A DNA stretch of 64,000 nucleotides from Ferribacterium limneticum (GCF_020510565.1 NZ_CP075189.1:1596501-1660500), one strand, 5' to 3'; positions 37,059 through 47,135 are shown, counted from the stretch's first letter. Numbers and translations are program-made. Notes: generated by a model not told the origin, from the sequence alone.

Positions 37059-40000
37059 ATGCTCAGCTTCAAGATAATTCGTCGTACAGGCGTTTTCCTG
37101 ACTTGGGCATTGGCTTTGAGTTCCCAGGCTCAGGCCGGCGTAATTACCATTCCCTCCGGTCCGCTGTATGTTGGCGCCGCGGTAGCGCCATTGGTGATGC
37201 TTGATGTCACCAAAGACCAGAATCTCTACAAAAAGGCCTATGACGACTATACCGACCTGAACGGGGACGGTTCCGCAGACACGACATACGATCACACTAT
37301 CGATTACTACGGTTATTTCGATAGCTACAAGTGTTATTCCTATGCCAGCGGTGTTTTTTCGCCAGATGATGCTGTTTTCGATAGCGCCACAAAAAAATTC
37401 ATCAAGCCCGCTGACTGTGCCGGCAAGTGGCATGGAAATTTCTTGAACTGGGTGACGATGAGTCGCATGGATACCACGCGTAAATTGCTCTACGGTGGCT
37501 ATCGTTCGACCGATACATCGTTGAAAACAGTTCTTGAGCGCGCATATATTCCGACGGATGCCCATGCTTGGGCAAAGTATTACAACCCGTACATAACGCG
37601 TCAGATGAATGGCGGGGATTCCAGTCGCTTTCCCGATACCAATAAGCTGACTCCTTTCGATCCCGTCGTTTCTCCGAGTGCTATTTCTGGTACGACTGGA
37701 TCGTCGGTGTCGATTGCCGGGACGCAGGCTGCGCCAGTAGCCGTGACTTTGACCGTGACCGGCAATACGGGGAAATTTTCCTACGGTGATCAGGTTCTGG
37801 TTGAAAAGGATGCCAGCAACTACATGATTGGTGTGGTCAGTTGTGTCAATGGCACTGGCATCAATATGTTCAATGGACTTGTCTCGAATGCATCGAGCTG
37901 TGCGGCAAATCAGATCAAAGTGGTCGTTGAGAATAAAGTTGGTAGTGGGAGTTCGACGACCTGGAGTGTCTATAATTACACCCAGACGGGTATCTCGTTC
38001 TGCAATGCAACGCCAGATGTCAGTCCAAAAACCTCTCAAACCAGTACGGCTGTACCGCTGATGCGTGCAGCTCTTGGTAATTTTTCGCTTTGGTCGGCAA
38101 ACGAACGCTGGCAGTGTCATTGGCGCGAAAGTTTACCCAGCGAAGATACGGGTTCGCTTGGTGGAACAGGCGCTTCTGGCAACCGCGCAGCGCTGAGTGG
38201 CCTCTGGGCTAGTTCCATTAGTCCAAACAAGACAACTACGTCAAGCGGTCGAGTTGCCAACGGTGTCGCTGGCACCAGTTCCGACTATAACGTGCGGGTC
38301 GAGGCATGTGTCGGCACCAGCACTAGCACAAGCAAATTGGGTAACGAAAAGTGTGCTAAGTATGGCTCTGTTTACAAGCCGATAGGGCTGTTGCAGTACT
38401 ACGGAGAGAGCGGGCAGCTTATGTTCGGGTTGATGACGGGCTCCTATACGAAAAACCAGTCGGGTGGAGTCTTACGCAAAAATATCAGTAATATTTCTGA
38501 TGAGATCGACCTTACAAATGGGACGATCAAAACTACCGCACCCTCATCTGGCTCGATCATTCAGTCGCTCGACAAGATGCGCATTGTCGACTACCAGTAC
38601 AGTGATGGTACCTACGGTAGCGGATGTACGTTTGGACAAACCAGTTTTACTCAAGGGAATTGTCGATCGTGGGGCAACCCGATATCGGAGCTCTATTTGG
38701 AGTCGCTTCGCTACCTCGCAGGTAAGTCACCAACGAGCGCCTTTACAATGTCTACCTCGACCGATGATGCTATTTCCGGCTTGCGCTCGGCGACTTGGAC
38801 GGATCCACTGTCAACGACTAATTATTGCGCACCCCTGAATGTTCTTGTTTTCAATTCGGCTGTCAATAGCAATGAGCATGATAGCCAGATGGGCGGGAGC
38901 TCCGATATCGGTACTTCCGGAAATACATGTGATGCGGCAACCTGGACCGATAAAGTTGGCGTGGAAGAGGGGATACAAGGGCAAGCCTGGTTCGTGGGGA
39001 ACAATGGTTCGGGTAGTACGCCTGCGGATTTGTGTTCGACAAAAACCGTGAGTAATTTTTCCGCACCCTACGGCATTTGTCCGGAAGGAGCGGGTACCGA
39101 AGGTTCCTACATGATGAGTGGATTGGCTTATTTTGCTCGAACCAAGCAGATCAGAGCTCCGGGGCCATTGACAGTGCCGAATAGCGATGTGCGTTCGCTA
39201 AAAGTCTCTACCTTCGGCATTGCCTTGGCTACTAATACCCCCAAGGTCCGGGTCTTGGTTGGCGGCAAGCCGGTTGTTATTGTTCCGCAAGGTCGGTTGG
39301 ATCGAAGTGGGTTTGGCAGCGGAGCCATTGTTGACTGGAAGATCGTCTGCGAAATTGCCGCGGATGCCAGCGATGCGACCGTCACACAAATGACCAAATT
39401 GAGCGCGGGGCGCTGCAGTTCCAAGGGGACTGGGGCTTTCTACTGGAACGAAGAGGATAGCGAGCAGGGCGGTGACTATGACCAGGATATGTGGGGCCGC
39501 GTGCAGTACGATATCGTTAGTAGTAGCAGTATCAAGATTACGACTGACGTGGTCGCGCAATCCACGCCATATGTCTTTGGTTTCGGATACGCAATGTCGG
39601 GGACTACCCAGGATGGCCCTCATTTCCATACTGGAATTAACGGTTTTAAGTTCACAGATGTAACCGGAGTTACTTCCTGTAGCGGCTCTTCTGGTTGCAC
39701 TTTTGGCGATGCTCCGACCTCTGTCACCTATTCGGTCAGTAGTGCCAGTGCAGACACAGTGCTGAAGGATCCGCTCTGGTATGCCGCAAAATATGGTGGT
39801 TTCAAGGATAGCAACGACAATGGCAAGCCCGACTTGGCTACCGAGTGGGATGTTCGTAATGCTGATGGGGGTACTGCCAGTTGTACAAGTACCAAGTGTG
39901 ATGGTGTTCCGGATAACTTCTTCCTGGTAACAAATCCGAATTATCTGGAAGAAGCACTTGATTCGGCATTTGTCGCGATGCTTGGTCAGTCCTCCTCCTC

Positions 40001-42143
40001 ATCAGTGGCGACCAACTCAACATCACTGCAAACCGGAAGCTTCATATACCAGGCTCGTTATAATTCAAACGATTGGAGCGGCCAGTTGCGAGCGCTGGAG
40101 TTGGATACTGCCGATGCCACCGCTGGTAACGTAATTGAGCCTGCAAAGTGGGATGCTGGGCAGGTAATCAATACCCAAACATCCCGGCAGATCATTACCA
40201 TAGGCTTGGATACGGCTTCAAAAAAGGGAATTCCTTTTACGTGGGCGGATATCACCGGGCAGGTCGACGGCACGACACAAAAAGATGCGCTCAATAGCAA
40301 TGGACTAGGTAGTGCTGATGCAGCAGGAGAAGGTCGAGTTCTTTATCTCAGGGGGTCGCAAGCTAACGAAGGCAAGTCAGCTATTAATTTCCGGCCTCGT
40401 CCGACTAGTCGACTTGGGGATATCGTAAATTCAAGTCCGGTCTATGTGGGGGTTCCGGAGGCTGGATGGGGCGATCCCGCATACGCGAGTTTCGTGCTGA
40501 GCAAAGGCGCCAGAGAGGAGATGATTTATACCGGTGCCAACGACGGTATGTTGCATGCCTTCCAGGCCAAGGATGGTGTGGAGCGCCTTGCCTACGTGCC
40601 GGGGGTTTTCTATAACAATTCTGCGGCACTCTCTAACCTTAGCCAATTAAGCAATCAAGGCTACAGTCACAAGTTCTATGTCGATGGAACGCCTATGGTC
40701 AACGACATAGAAGTTGGTTCCGGGACTGCATACAAGTGGAAAACCGTTCTGGTCGGTGGTTTGAATTGGGGGGGGCGCGCATACTATGCGCTCGATATCA
40801 CCAATCCAGACGATACGTCCTCGACTGATTCCGTGGCCTTCTCGGAAGCAAATGCCGGAAATATCCTGATGTGGGAATTTTCCAATGCGAACGATTCGGA
40901 TCTTGGTTACACGCATAATCAGCCGACATATCCATCCTTTAAGGGGATAGCCCGGCAAATAGTGAAAATGCGCAATGGGAAATGGGCGGTAGTTGTTGGC
41001 AACGGCTACAACAGTGATGATGGCAAAGCGGCTTTGTTCATTTTCTTCCTCGATCGCGTACGATCAGGTGGGATATATAGTTCGACTTGGGTGTTGGGGC
41101 AGGATTACATCAAGATAGTGGCAGATGCTGAGTCGCCCTCTAACTTTAACGGTTTGTCTACCCCCTATCCCTTCAGTGCACGAGGTGATGGTATTGCCGA
41201 CTGGATATATGCCGGCGATCTGAATGGCAATCTCTGGAAGTTCGATGTCAGTTCGGTTACTGCTGCCGACTGGAAGGTCGCCTACAACACTGTAACCTGT
41301 GCGGTTGGCAGTCCTTGTACGCCATTGTTCGTCGCCAAGAATTCTTCGGGAGTACGTCAGGCAATCACTACGGCGCCACAGGTCGTACGTCATCCGACAA
41401 AAGGTGCGGTTGTTCTATTCGGTACTGGCAAGTATCTCGAAAGTTCTGATACGACTTCAACGGCGTCGCAGACCTATTTTGGTGTTTGGGATGACGGAGC
41501 CAATACGGCGGTCAACATGGATCGCTCCACCCTCTTGCAACAAACGATTGTTTCGACGGTAGATGTGGGGACGTTTAGCTATCGATTGACTACTGACTAT
41601 TGCATTGGTGCTTCAGGCACAAAATCCGGTAAGGATGCGCTCACGGGCGCCAGCACGGTAGTCTGTAGTGACAATTGGAGCGCTACTGGTGCTCAGAAGG
41701 GATGGTACATGGATTTGCCGACATCCGGGGAGCGGATCGCGTTCAACGGGATTGTACGGATTGACAGAATCGTATTTCCAACGCTTATTCCGTCTCCCCA
41801 ACCCTGTCAGGCAGGTGGTAGTTCCTGGTTAATGGAGCTTGATGCGCTGACCGGGCGCAGGCTCGACGTCACGCCATTCGATGTGAATGGAGATGGTAAA
41901 TTCAATAGTGGTTCCGGTAGCGATACGGATTTGGTCAACTTTTCGTCCAATTGCAGTAGTTGTATTGTCAGTGGGCAAAAGCCGGCTGATGGTGGGGTTA
42001 TTACGACGCCTACGGTGATCAAGGGCAAGTCGGGTTCTGGAAAAGAGTTCAAATATGCCAGTAGTTCGACCGGAAAAGTTGAGAAGACAACTGAAAGCGC
42101 AGGTCGAACTGGTCGGATATCTTGGCGAGAAGTGACGCCGTAA
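37059..42143 (+). CDS. pilY1: Pilus tip-associated adhesin PilY1
   Basis: A 1694-residue protein, exported by a signal peptide (RRTGVFLTWALALSSQAQA). It is the PilC/PilY1 adhesin at the tip of type IV pili, also used in surface sensing. The N-terminal two thirds hold repeated Asp-rich segments (DYTDLNGDGSADTTYD, DSNDNGKPDL). The C-terminal third is the beta-propeller (PARTIAL motifs SSPVYVGVPEAG, YTGANDGMLHAFQAKDG, VVVGNGYNSDDGKAALF, YAGDLNGNLWKFDVSS). A calcium-type loop, DVNGDGKFN, occurs at about residue 1608. Ser/Thr-rich and GC-poorer than the housekeeping genes. Confidence 0.94.
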   Translation: MLSFKIIRRTGVFLTWALALSSQAQAGVITIPSGPLYVGAAVAPLVMLDVTKDQNLYKKAYDDYTDLNGDGSADTTYDHTIDYYGYFDSYKCYSYASGVFSPDDAVFDSATKKFIKPADCAGKWHGNFLNWVTMSRMDTTRKLLYGGYRSTDTSLKTVLERAYIPTDAHAWAKYYNPYITRQMNGGDSSRFPDTNKLTPFDPVVSPSAISGTTGSSVSIAGTQAAPVAVTLTVTGNTGKFSYGDQVLVEKDASNYMIGVVSCVNGTGINMFNGLVSNASSCAANQIKVVVENKVGSGSSTTWSVYNYTQTGISFCNATPDVSPKTSQTSTAVPLMRAALGNFSLWSANERWQCHWRESLPSEDTGSLGGTGASGNRAALSGLWASSISPNKTTTSSGRVANGVAGTSSDYNVRVEACVGTSTSTSKLGNEKCAKYGSVYKPIGLLQYYGESGQLMFGLMTGSYTKNQSGGVLRKNISNISDEIDLTNGTIKTTAPSSGSIIQSLDKMRIVDYQYSDGTYGSGCTFGQTSFTQGNCRSWGNPISELYLESLRYLAGKSPTSAFTMSTSTDDAISGLRSATWTDPLSTTNYCAPLNVLVFNSAVNSNEHDSQMGGSSDIGTSGNTCDAATWTDKVGVEEGIQGQAWFVGNNGSGSTPADLCSTKTVSNFSAPYGICPEGAGTEGSYMMSGLAYFARTKQIRAPGPLTVPNSDVRSLKVSTFGIALATNTPKVRVLVGGKPVVIVPQGRLDRSGFGSGAIVDWKIVCEIAADASDATVTQMTKLSAGRCSSKGTGAFYWNEEDSEQGGDYDQDMWGRVQYDIVSSSSIKITTDVVAQSTPYVFGFGYAMSGTTQDGPHFHTGINGFKFTDVTGVTSCSGSSGCTFGDAPTSVTYSVSSASADTVLKDPLWYAAKYGGFKDSNDNGKPDLATEWDVRNADGGTASCTSTKCDGVPDNFFLVTNPNYLEEALDSAFVAMLGQSSSSSVATNSTSLQTGSFIYQARYNSNDWSGQLRALELDTADATAGNVIEPAKWDAGQVINTQTSRQIITIGLDTASKKGIPFTWADITGQVDGTTQKDALNSNGLGSADAAGEGRVLYLRGSQANEGKSAINFRPRPTSRLGDIVNSSPVYVGVPEAGWGDPAYASFVLSKGAREEMIYTGANDGMLHAFQAKDGVERLAYVPGVFYNNSAALSNLSQLSNQGYSHKFYVDGTPMVNDIEVGSGTAYKWKTVLVGGLNWGGRAYYALDITNPDDTSSTDSVAFSEANAGNILMWEFSNANDSDLGYTHNQPTYPSFKGIARQIVKMRNGKWAVVVGNGYNSDDGKAALFIFFLDRVRSGGIYSSTWVLGQDYIKIVADAESPSNFNGLSTPYPFSARGDGIADWIYAGDLNGNLWKFDVSSVTAADWKVAYNTVTCAVGSPCTPLFVAKNSSGVRQAITTAPQVVRHPTKGAVVLFGTGKYLESSDTTSTASQTYFGVWDDGANTAVNMDRSTLLQQTIVSTVDVGTFSYRLTTDYCIGASGTKSGKDALTGASTVVCSDNWSATGAQKGWYMDLPTSGERIAFNGIVRIDRIVFPTLIPSPQPCQAGGSSWLMELDALTGRRLDVTPFDVNGDGKFNSGSGSDTDLVNFSSNCSSCIVSGQKPADGGVITTPTVIKGKSGSGKEFKYASSSTGKVEKTTESAGRTGRISWREVTP

Positions 42144-42166
42144 CGCTTGATGGGAAAGGGTGTGCT

Positions 42167-42577
42167 ATGAGCGAAAAGAAACGGGATCAGGCCGGATTCA
42201 CGCTAATTGAATTAATGGTCGTTGTGGCTGTGATCGGCATTTTGGTTAGTATTGCCTATCCAGCCTACATAGAAAGCGTCCGCAAGGCCCGGCGTGCCGA
42301 TGCTCAAGCTGTACTCGCGCAGTTGGCACAGTTTATGGAGCGCAATTATTCGTTGGCGCAGCGATATGATCAGACAAGTAGTGGTGTTGCGCCAACATTG
42401 CCATTTACTCAGTCTCCAACCAGTGGCACAGCTTTCTACTCGGTGGCAGTGGTGTCCGATCAGAACACTTTCACCCTAACTGCAACGCCTCAAGGAGGTC
42501 AGTCGTCAGATCATTGTGGGAATCTTACTCTGGACAACGCTGGCGCGAAGTCGCCAACAACCTCGGGGTGCTGGTGA
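42167..42577 (+). CDS. pilE: Type IV pilin PilE-like minor pilin
   Basis: A 136-residue prepilin: leader MSEKKRDQAG, then FTLIELMVVVAVIGILVSIA. The rest (KARRADAQAVLAQLAQFMERNY, a C-terminal Cys pair DHCGNL...SGCW) is typical of betaproteobacterial PilE proteins encoded after pilY1. The ATG at 42167 is used since it gives a normal short leader. It is probably a minor rather than the major pilin, judged by the operon. Confidence 0.88.
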   Translation: MSEKKRDQAGFTLIELMVVVAVIGILVSIAYPAYIESVRKARRADAQAVLAQLAQFMERNYSLAQRYDQTSSGVAPTLPFTQSPTSGTAFYSVAVVSDQNTFTLTATPQGGQSSDHCGNLTLDNAGAKSPTTSGCW

Positions 42578-42583
42578 TAAATA

Positions 42584-42612
42584 TTGATGTGCTGGAAATT
42601 GTTTGATAAAAT
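42584..42612 (+). promoter_or_regulatory. Promoter of rpsT
   Basis: TTGATG (42584-42589) and TAAAAT (42607-42612) are spaced by 17 bp, 37 bp before the rpsT ATG. It starts immediately after the pilE stop. Confidence 0.7.
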
Positions 42613-42648
42613 AGACGGCTCTTTATTTGATGTTCAGGATTACCTTTA

Positions 42649-42918
42649 ATGGCCAATAGCGCACAAGCCCGCAAGCGCGCCCGTCAAGCTGACGGGCAGC
42701 GTTCCCATAACGCCAGCCTGCGTTCGACCCTGCGTACCGCAATCAAGCGCGTTCGTCAGGCGATCGAAGCTGGTGATAAAGCCGCCGCTCAGGGCGTCTT
42801 CCAGCAGTCCGTTGCAGTGCTTGATCGCATTGCTGACAAGAAGATTGTTCATAAGAATAAGGCTTCCCGCACCAAGAGCCGTCTGTCTGCTCAAATCAAG
42901 GCACTCGCTGCTGCTTGA
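42649..42918 (+). CDS. rpsT: 30S ribosomal protein S20
   Basis: An 89-residue basic protein: [20 protein letters not shown] and [20 protein letters not shown], with the family end [19 protein letters not shown]. It binds 16S rRNA in the 5' and 3' minor domains. It is monocistronic between its promoter and a strong terminator and marks the return to high-GC codon use after the pilin region. Confidence 0.98.
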   Translation: MANSAQARKRARQADGQRSHNASLRSTLRTAIKRVRQAIEAGDKAAAQGVFQQSVAVLDRIADKKIVHKNKASRTKSRLSAQIKALAAA

Positions 42919-42936
42919 TAAAGCCGGACGCTCAAA

Positions 42937-42966
42937 TAAAAATGGCGCCTTCGGGCGCCTTTTTTA
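42937..42966 (+). terminator. Rho-independent terminator of rpsT
   Basis: GGCGCC (42944-42949), loop TTCG, GGCGCC (42954-42959) and TTTTTT. The stable UUCG tetraloop makes it strong; the flanking A-run makes it possibly bidirectional. Confidence 0.92.
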
Positions 42967-42988
42967 TTTCCTGGCTTGCTGTTGATTG

Positions 42989-43282
42989 TTATTTTTCCAG
43001 TGAGCAAACGCCGTCAATGATCTGCAAGTCGTTGTCCTGCGCAAAGTTGAGCATGAAGCGGTAGGCCATCGGTTCAATTTCGCCGAGGCGGCCATCGACG
43101 AAGACAGCTTTTTCGCCGTTGTAGTCACCGGGGCCGACGTAGGGGGAGTATTTCATCTTGCGTTCGGCGCCAAAGGCGGACATGACGCCGCATAGGCGTT
43201 CAGCCCAGTCGCTGGGGCGAAATTTTTTGCCTTGCTTTGTGAGGCCAACAATGATGAATGGGGTCGAGTCTGAAGTTGTCAT
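42989..43282 (-). CDS. DUF3579 protein
   Basis: A 97-residue soluble protein: FIIVGLTKQGKKFRPSDWAE, RLCGVMSAFG, then PYVGPGDYNGEKAVFVDGRL and EPMAYRFMLNFAQDNDLQI. This is the DUF3579 family of betaproteobacteria, often near rpsT or the arg genes. Function is unknown. It is convergent to rpsT and divergent from argD. Confidence 0.85.
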   Translation of the reverse strand: MTTSDSTPFIIVGLTKQGKKFRPSDWAERLCGVMSAFGAERKMKYSPYVGPGDYNGEKAVFVDGRLGEIEPMAYRFMLNFAQDNDLQIIDGVCSLEK

Positions 43283-43486
43283 TGTTCTAGTCTGCGTTGG
43301 GCGATGCGACCTTGCGTTGGCGAATTCTAGCAGAAGCCCGAAGCCTTTCCATAATTATGGCGCATGGGCGCCGGGACAGGCGTGCGCGGGTGTTTTTGCT
43401 GTTCTATACAAGGCTTTGCTTTTGACCTAAAATTCAAGCCTCTGTTGCTCTAGCGGGGTGCTCGCCCGTTAAGTGGCGATCATTTC

Positions 43487-43516
43487 CGGCGGCGATGTCC
43501 GCCGTTTTCGTTTTTT
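43487..43516 (+). promoter_or_regulatory. Terminator-like hairpin in the argD leader
   Basis: CGGCGG (43487-43492) and CCGCCG (43499-43504) are followed by TTTTCGTTTTTT. It ends 12 bp before the argD ATG. An alternative pairing partner (CGGGGTGCTCGCCCG, about 43455-43469) lies upstream. This fits an attenuator that controls read-through into argD-argF-argG. No sensor is identified. Confidence 0.5.
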
Positions 43517-43527
43517 GGGGTTGTCTC

Positions 43528-44700
43528 ATGTCGCATGTCATGAATACCTATGCCCGGTTACCAGTGGCTTTTAGCCACGGTCAGGGTTGCCGGATTACCG
43601 ATACAGAGGGTAAGGAATACCTGGATGCGTTGTCCGGTATTGCTGTTTCTACGCTCGGTCATGCCCATCCCAAGCTGGTGTCTGCGATTGCCGCACAGGC
43701 CGGGCGCATGTTGCACACGTCCAATTTATATCGAATTCGCGAGCAGGAGTTGCTGGCTGATAAGCTCGCCGAAATTTCCGGAATGCAGGAAATTTTCTTC
43801 TCCAATTCTGGTGCCGAGGCCAACGAGGCTGCCATCAAATTGGCTCGTTTTTACGGCCACAAGAAGGGAATCGAAAACCCGACCATCATCGTCATGGAAA
43901 AAGCGTTCCATGGCCGGACGATGGCGACACTTTCGGCAACGGGTAATCGCAAGGCGCAGGCAGGGTTCGAGCCGCTGGTTTCGGGTTTTGTCCGCGTTCC
44001 CTATGATGATTTGGCGGCGATCAAGGCGGTTGCCGAGCACAATCAAAATATCGTTGCGGTCATGCTGGAAATTATTCAGGGCGAGGGTGGTATTCACCTG
44101 GCTTCACTTGAATACCAGCAGGCGTTGCGCCAGTTGTGCGACGAGCATGGCTGGTTGTTGATCTGTGATGAAGTGCAGTGCGGCATGGCGCGCACCGGGA
44201 AGTGGTTCGGTTATCAGCATGCCGGAATTCAGCCTGATATTGCGACGCTGGCCAAGGGGCTGGGCTCGGGTGTGCCAATTGGTGCTTGTATGGCCGGAGG
44301 CAAGGCGGCCGGCTTGTTCGGCCCGGGAAATCACGGTTCAACTTTTGGTGGCAACCCGCTAGTTTCCACTGCTGCTCTGACGACTATTGAAGCCATCGAA
44401 GCGGAAGGTTTGATGGCCAATGCCGAACGTATCGGTGCCTTGATTCGTTCCTTGATGGCCGAGGCTCTTGCCGGGACGGCTGGGCTGGTTGATATTCGCG
44501 GCCATGGTCTGATGATCGGCATCGAGCTCGATCGTCCTTGTGGCCAACTAGTTGGCATGGCACTGGCAGCCGGGCTTTTGATCAATGTGACGGCTGAAAA
44601 GGTTGTTCGCTTCCTCCCTCCGCTGATTTTTAGTGAAAATGATGCCCGGGAACTGGTTGACCGGTGCGCCCCTCTCATCAAGGAATTTCTGGCGGCCTAA
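43528..44700 (+). CDS. argD: Acetylornithine aminotransferase
   Basis: PLP enzyme that makes acetylornithine in arginine synthesis and can also act in lysine synthesis. Motifs are DALSGIAVSTLGHAHPKLV, FFSNSGAEANEAAIKLAR, FHGRTMATLSATGN and the PLP-lysine segment IATLAKGLGSGVPIGA with upstream LICDEVQCGMARTGKW. The length is 390. The ATG at 43528 is preferred; an internal ATG four codons on is possible. argF follows after 3 bp. Confidence 0.95.
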   Translation: MSHVMNTYARLPVAFSHGQGCRITDTEGKEYLDALSGIAVSTLGHAHPKLVSAIAAQAGRMLHTSNLYRIREQELLADKLAEISGMQEIFFSNSGAEANEAAIKLARFYGHKKGIENPTIIVMEKAFHGRTMATLSATGNRKAQAGFEPLVSGFVRVPYDDLAAIKAVAEHNQNIVAVMLEIIQGEGGIHLASLEYQQALRQLCDEHGWLLICDEVQCGMARTGKWFGYQHAGIQPDIATLAKGLGSGVPIGACMAGGKAAGLFGPGNHGSTFGGNPLVSTAALTTIEAIEAEGLMANAERIGALIRSLMAEALAGTAGLVDIRGHGLMIGIELDRPCGQLVGMALAAGLLINVTAEKVVRFLPPLIFSENDARELVDRCAPLIKEFLAA

Positions 44701-44703
44701 ATC

Positions 44704-45624
44704 ATGGCAATCAAACACTTTCTGCAGTTCAAGGATTTCACGCGCGACGAGCTCGAGTATGTTTTTGAGCGGACACGCTGGATCAAGAACCAGTTCAAGT
44801 CCTACCAGAAGTACTGGCCTCTTTCCGACCGGACGCTGGTCATGATTTTCGAGAAGGCGAGTACGCGGACGCGTCTGTCCTTCGAGGCGGGCATGCAGCA
44901 GTTGGGTGGCTCAGCGATCTACCTGAATACGCGCGATTCGCAACTGGGGCGTGGCGAGCCTGTGGAGGACGCGGCGCAGGTCATTTCGCGGATGAGCGAC
45001 ATCGTGATGATCCGCACCTTCGAGCAGGACATCATCGAGCGTTTTGCCGCCAACTCGCGCGTGCCGGTGATCAACGGGCTGACCAACGAATATCACCCCT
45101 GCCAGATCCTGGCTGACATTTATACCTTCATCGAGCATCGCGGTTGCATTCAGGGCAAGACCGTGGCCTGGGTTGGCGATGCGAACAATATGTGCAATAC
45201 CTGGCTGCAGGCGGCCGAGGTGCTTGATTTCAAGGTGCACGTGTCGACGCCGCCGGGTTACGAAATCAATGCCGATCTGGTTGGCAAGATCGATCCGGCG
45301 CGTTTCAAGGTCTTTGCCGATCCGATGGATGCCTGTCGGGGCGCCGATCTGGTGACGACTGACGTATGGACGTCGATGGGCTTCGAAGCCGAAAACGAAG
45401 AACGGATCAAGGCTTTTGCCGACTGGTGCGTTGATGGCGACATGATGCGGGTGGCAAATGAAGGCTCCCTGTTCATGCACTGTTTGCCGGCGCACCGTGG
45501 CGAGGAGGTTACCTCCGAGGTGATCGACGGGCCGCAATCGGTCGTCTGGGATGAGGCAGAGAACCGTCTGCATGTGCAGAAGGCATTGATGGAATATTTG
45601 CTGTTGGGCCGTATTCAGGGCTGA
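44704..45624 (+). CDS. argF: Ornithine carbamoyltransferase
   Basis: It forms citrulline from ornithine and carbamoyl phosphate. The carbamoyl phosphate motif is FEKASTRTRLSFEAGMQQLG; the ornithine/active-site motif is FMHCLPAHRGEEVTSEV; HPCQILADIYTF is also present. The length is 306. It lies between argD (3 bp) and argG (32 bp), so arginine genes are clustered and probably co-transcribed. Confidence 0.96.
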   Translation: MAIKHFLQFKDFTRDELEYVFERTRWIKNQFKSYQKYWPLSDRTLVMIFEKASTRTRLSFEAGMQQLGGSAIYLNTRDSQLGRGEPVEDAAQVISRMSDIVMIRTFEQDIIERFAANSRVPVINGLTNEYHPCQILADIYTFIEHRGCIQGKTVAWVGDANNMCNTWLQAAEVLDFKVHVSTPPGYEINADLVGKIDPARFKVFADPMDACRGADLVTTDVWTSMGFEAENEERIKAFADWCVDGDMMRVANEGSLFMHCLPAHRGEEVTSEVIDGPQSVVWDEAENRLHVQKALMEYLLLGRIQG

Positions 45625-45656
45625 GTGGCAGGGTTAAACGAAACTAGGGAACGGAA

Positions 45657-47132
45657 ATGAGCGACATCAAGAAGGTTGTGCTGGCCTATTCGGGCGGTCT
45701 GGATACCTCGGTCATCCTCAAATGGCTGCAGGATGTGTATAAATGCGAAGTGGTCACCTTCACGGCTGACCTCGGTCAGGGTGAAGAGCTTGAGCCGGCG
45801 CGCACCAAGGCGCTGAAGGCTGGCATCAAGCCGAAGAACATCTATATCGATGACGTGCGCGAGGAGTTTGTCCGCGACTTCGTCTTCCCGATGTTCCGTG
45901 CCAACACCGTTTATGAAGGCGAGTACCTCCTCGGTACCTCGATCGCCCGTCCGCTGATCGCCAAGCGCCTGATTGAAATTGTCAATGAAACCGGTGCCGA
46001 CGCCATTTGTCACGGCGCGACCGGCAAAGGCAACGACCAGGTCCGTTTCGAGCTGGGTGCCTACGCTCTGAAGCCGGGTATCAAGGTCATTGCGCCGTGG
46101 CGCGAGTGGGATCTGATGTCGCGCGAGAAGCTCATGGCTTATGCCGAGAAGCATGGCATCGAAATTGACATGAAGCACAAGAAGGGCGGCTCGCCGTATT
46201 CGATGGATGCCAACCTGCTGCACATTTCCTACGAAGGCCGTCACCTCGAAAACCCGGCGGCCGAAGCCGAGGAATCGATGTGGCGGTGGAGTGTTTCGCC
46301 GGAGAAGGCGCCGAACAAGGCCGAATACCTCGACCTCGAATTTGCCAAGGGCGATGTCGTCGCGATAAACGGCAAGAAGATGAAGGCGCATGAAGTGCTT
46401 GGCACGCTCAACGAAATCGGTGGCAAGCACGGTATTGGCCGCCTTGACCTGGTCGAGAACCGTTACGTCGGCATGAAGTCGCGTGGCTGCTATGAAACCC
46501 CGGGCGGTACGATCCTGCTGCGCGCCCATCGCGCCATCGAGTCGGTCACGCTTGACCGCGAAGTCGCTCACCTCAAGGACGACCTGATGCCGCGCTACGC
46601 CAGCCTGGTGTACAACGGCTACTGGTGGAGTCCGGAGCGCAAGGCGCTCCAAGTGCTGATCGACCATACGCAAGGAAGCGTCAATGGCGTGGTTCGCCTC
46701 AAGCTGTACAAGGGCAACGTGATCGTCGTCGGCCGCGATTCGGCAACCGATTCGCTGTTCGATTCGACCATCGCCACCTTCGAGGACGATGCCGGTGCTT
46801 ACGACCAGCGCGATGCGGGCGGCTTCATCAAGCTCAATGCGCTGCGCATGCGTATCGCCGCCAATCTGGCCGCCAAAAAAGCGGGCAAACCGGTGAAAAA
46901 AACGGCTGCCAAGAAGGTTGAGGCTGCAAAGCCGGCAGCGAAGGCCGCTGTCAAACCGGCTGCCAAGCCAGCCGCCAAGAAGGCTGTAGCGAAACCTGCA
47001 GCGAAGCCCGTGGTCAAGGCTGCTGCCAAGCCGCTGGTCAAACCGGTTGCAGCCAAGGCAGTGGTCGCCAAGGCCGTCAAAGCACCAGCCAAGGCAGCGG
47101 CCAAGAAGCCGGCTGCCAAGAAGAAGGGTTAA
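45657..47132 (+). CDS. argG: Argininosuccinate synthase with Lys/Ala/Pro-rich tail
   Basis: It joins citrulline and aspartate with ATP. The first ~408 residues are a complete enzyme: [57 protein letters not shown] and the end [21 protein letters not shown]. They are followed, in the same frame, by about 83 residues of Lys, Ala, Pro and Val only ([14 protein letters not shown]) that resemble histone H1-like or AlgP-type tails. Normal ArgG ends near residue 405-410. The tail is likely disordered and nucleic-acid binding; its role here is unknown. Confidence 0.95.
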   Translation: MSDIKKVVLAYSGGLDTSVILKWLQDVYKCEVVTFTADLGQGEELEPARTKALKAGIKPKNIYIDDVREEFVRDFVFPMFRANTVYEGEYLLGTSIARPLIAKRLIEIVNETGADAICHGATGKGNDQVRFELGAYALKPGIKVIAPWREWDLMSREKLMAYAEKHGIEIDMKHKKGGSPYSMDANLLHISYEGRHLENPAAEAEESMWRWSVSPEKAPNKAEYLDLEFAKGDVVAINGKKMKAHEVLGTLNEIGGKHGIGRLDLVENRYVGMKSRGCYETPGGTILLRAHRAIESVTLDREVAHLKDDLMPRYASLVYNGYWWSPERKALQVLIDHTQGSVNGVVRLKLYKGNVIVVGRDSATDSLFDSTIATFEDDAGAYDQRDAGGFIKLNALRMRIAANLAAKKAGKPVKKTAAKKVEAAKPAAKAAVKPAAKPAAKKAVAKPAAKPVVKAAAKPLVKPVAAKAVVAKAVKAPAKAAAKKPAAKKKG

Positions 47133-47135
47133 TCG

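Noticed and set aside
46881..47129. Short tandem-like DNA repeats that resemble a repeat array
   Set aside because: They are codons of the argG Lys/Ala/Pro tail, irregular in length, with no spacer pattern of a CRISPR.
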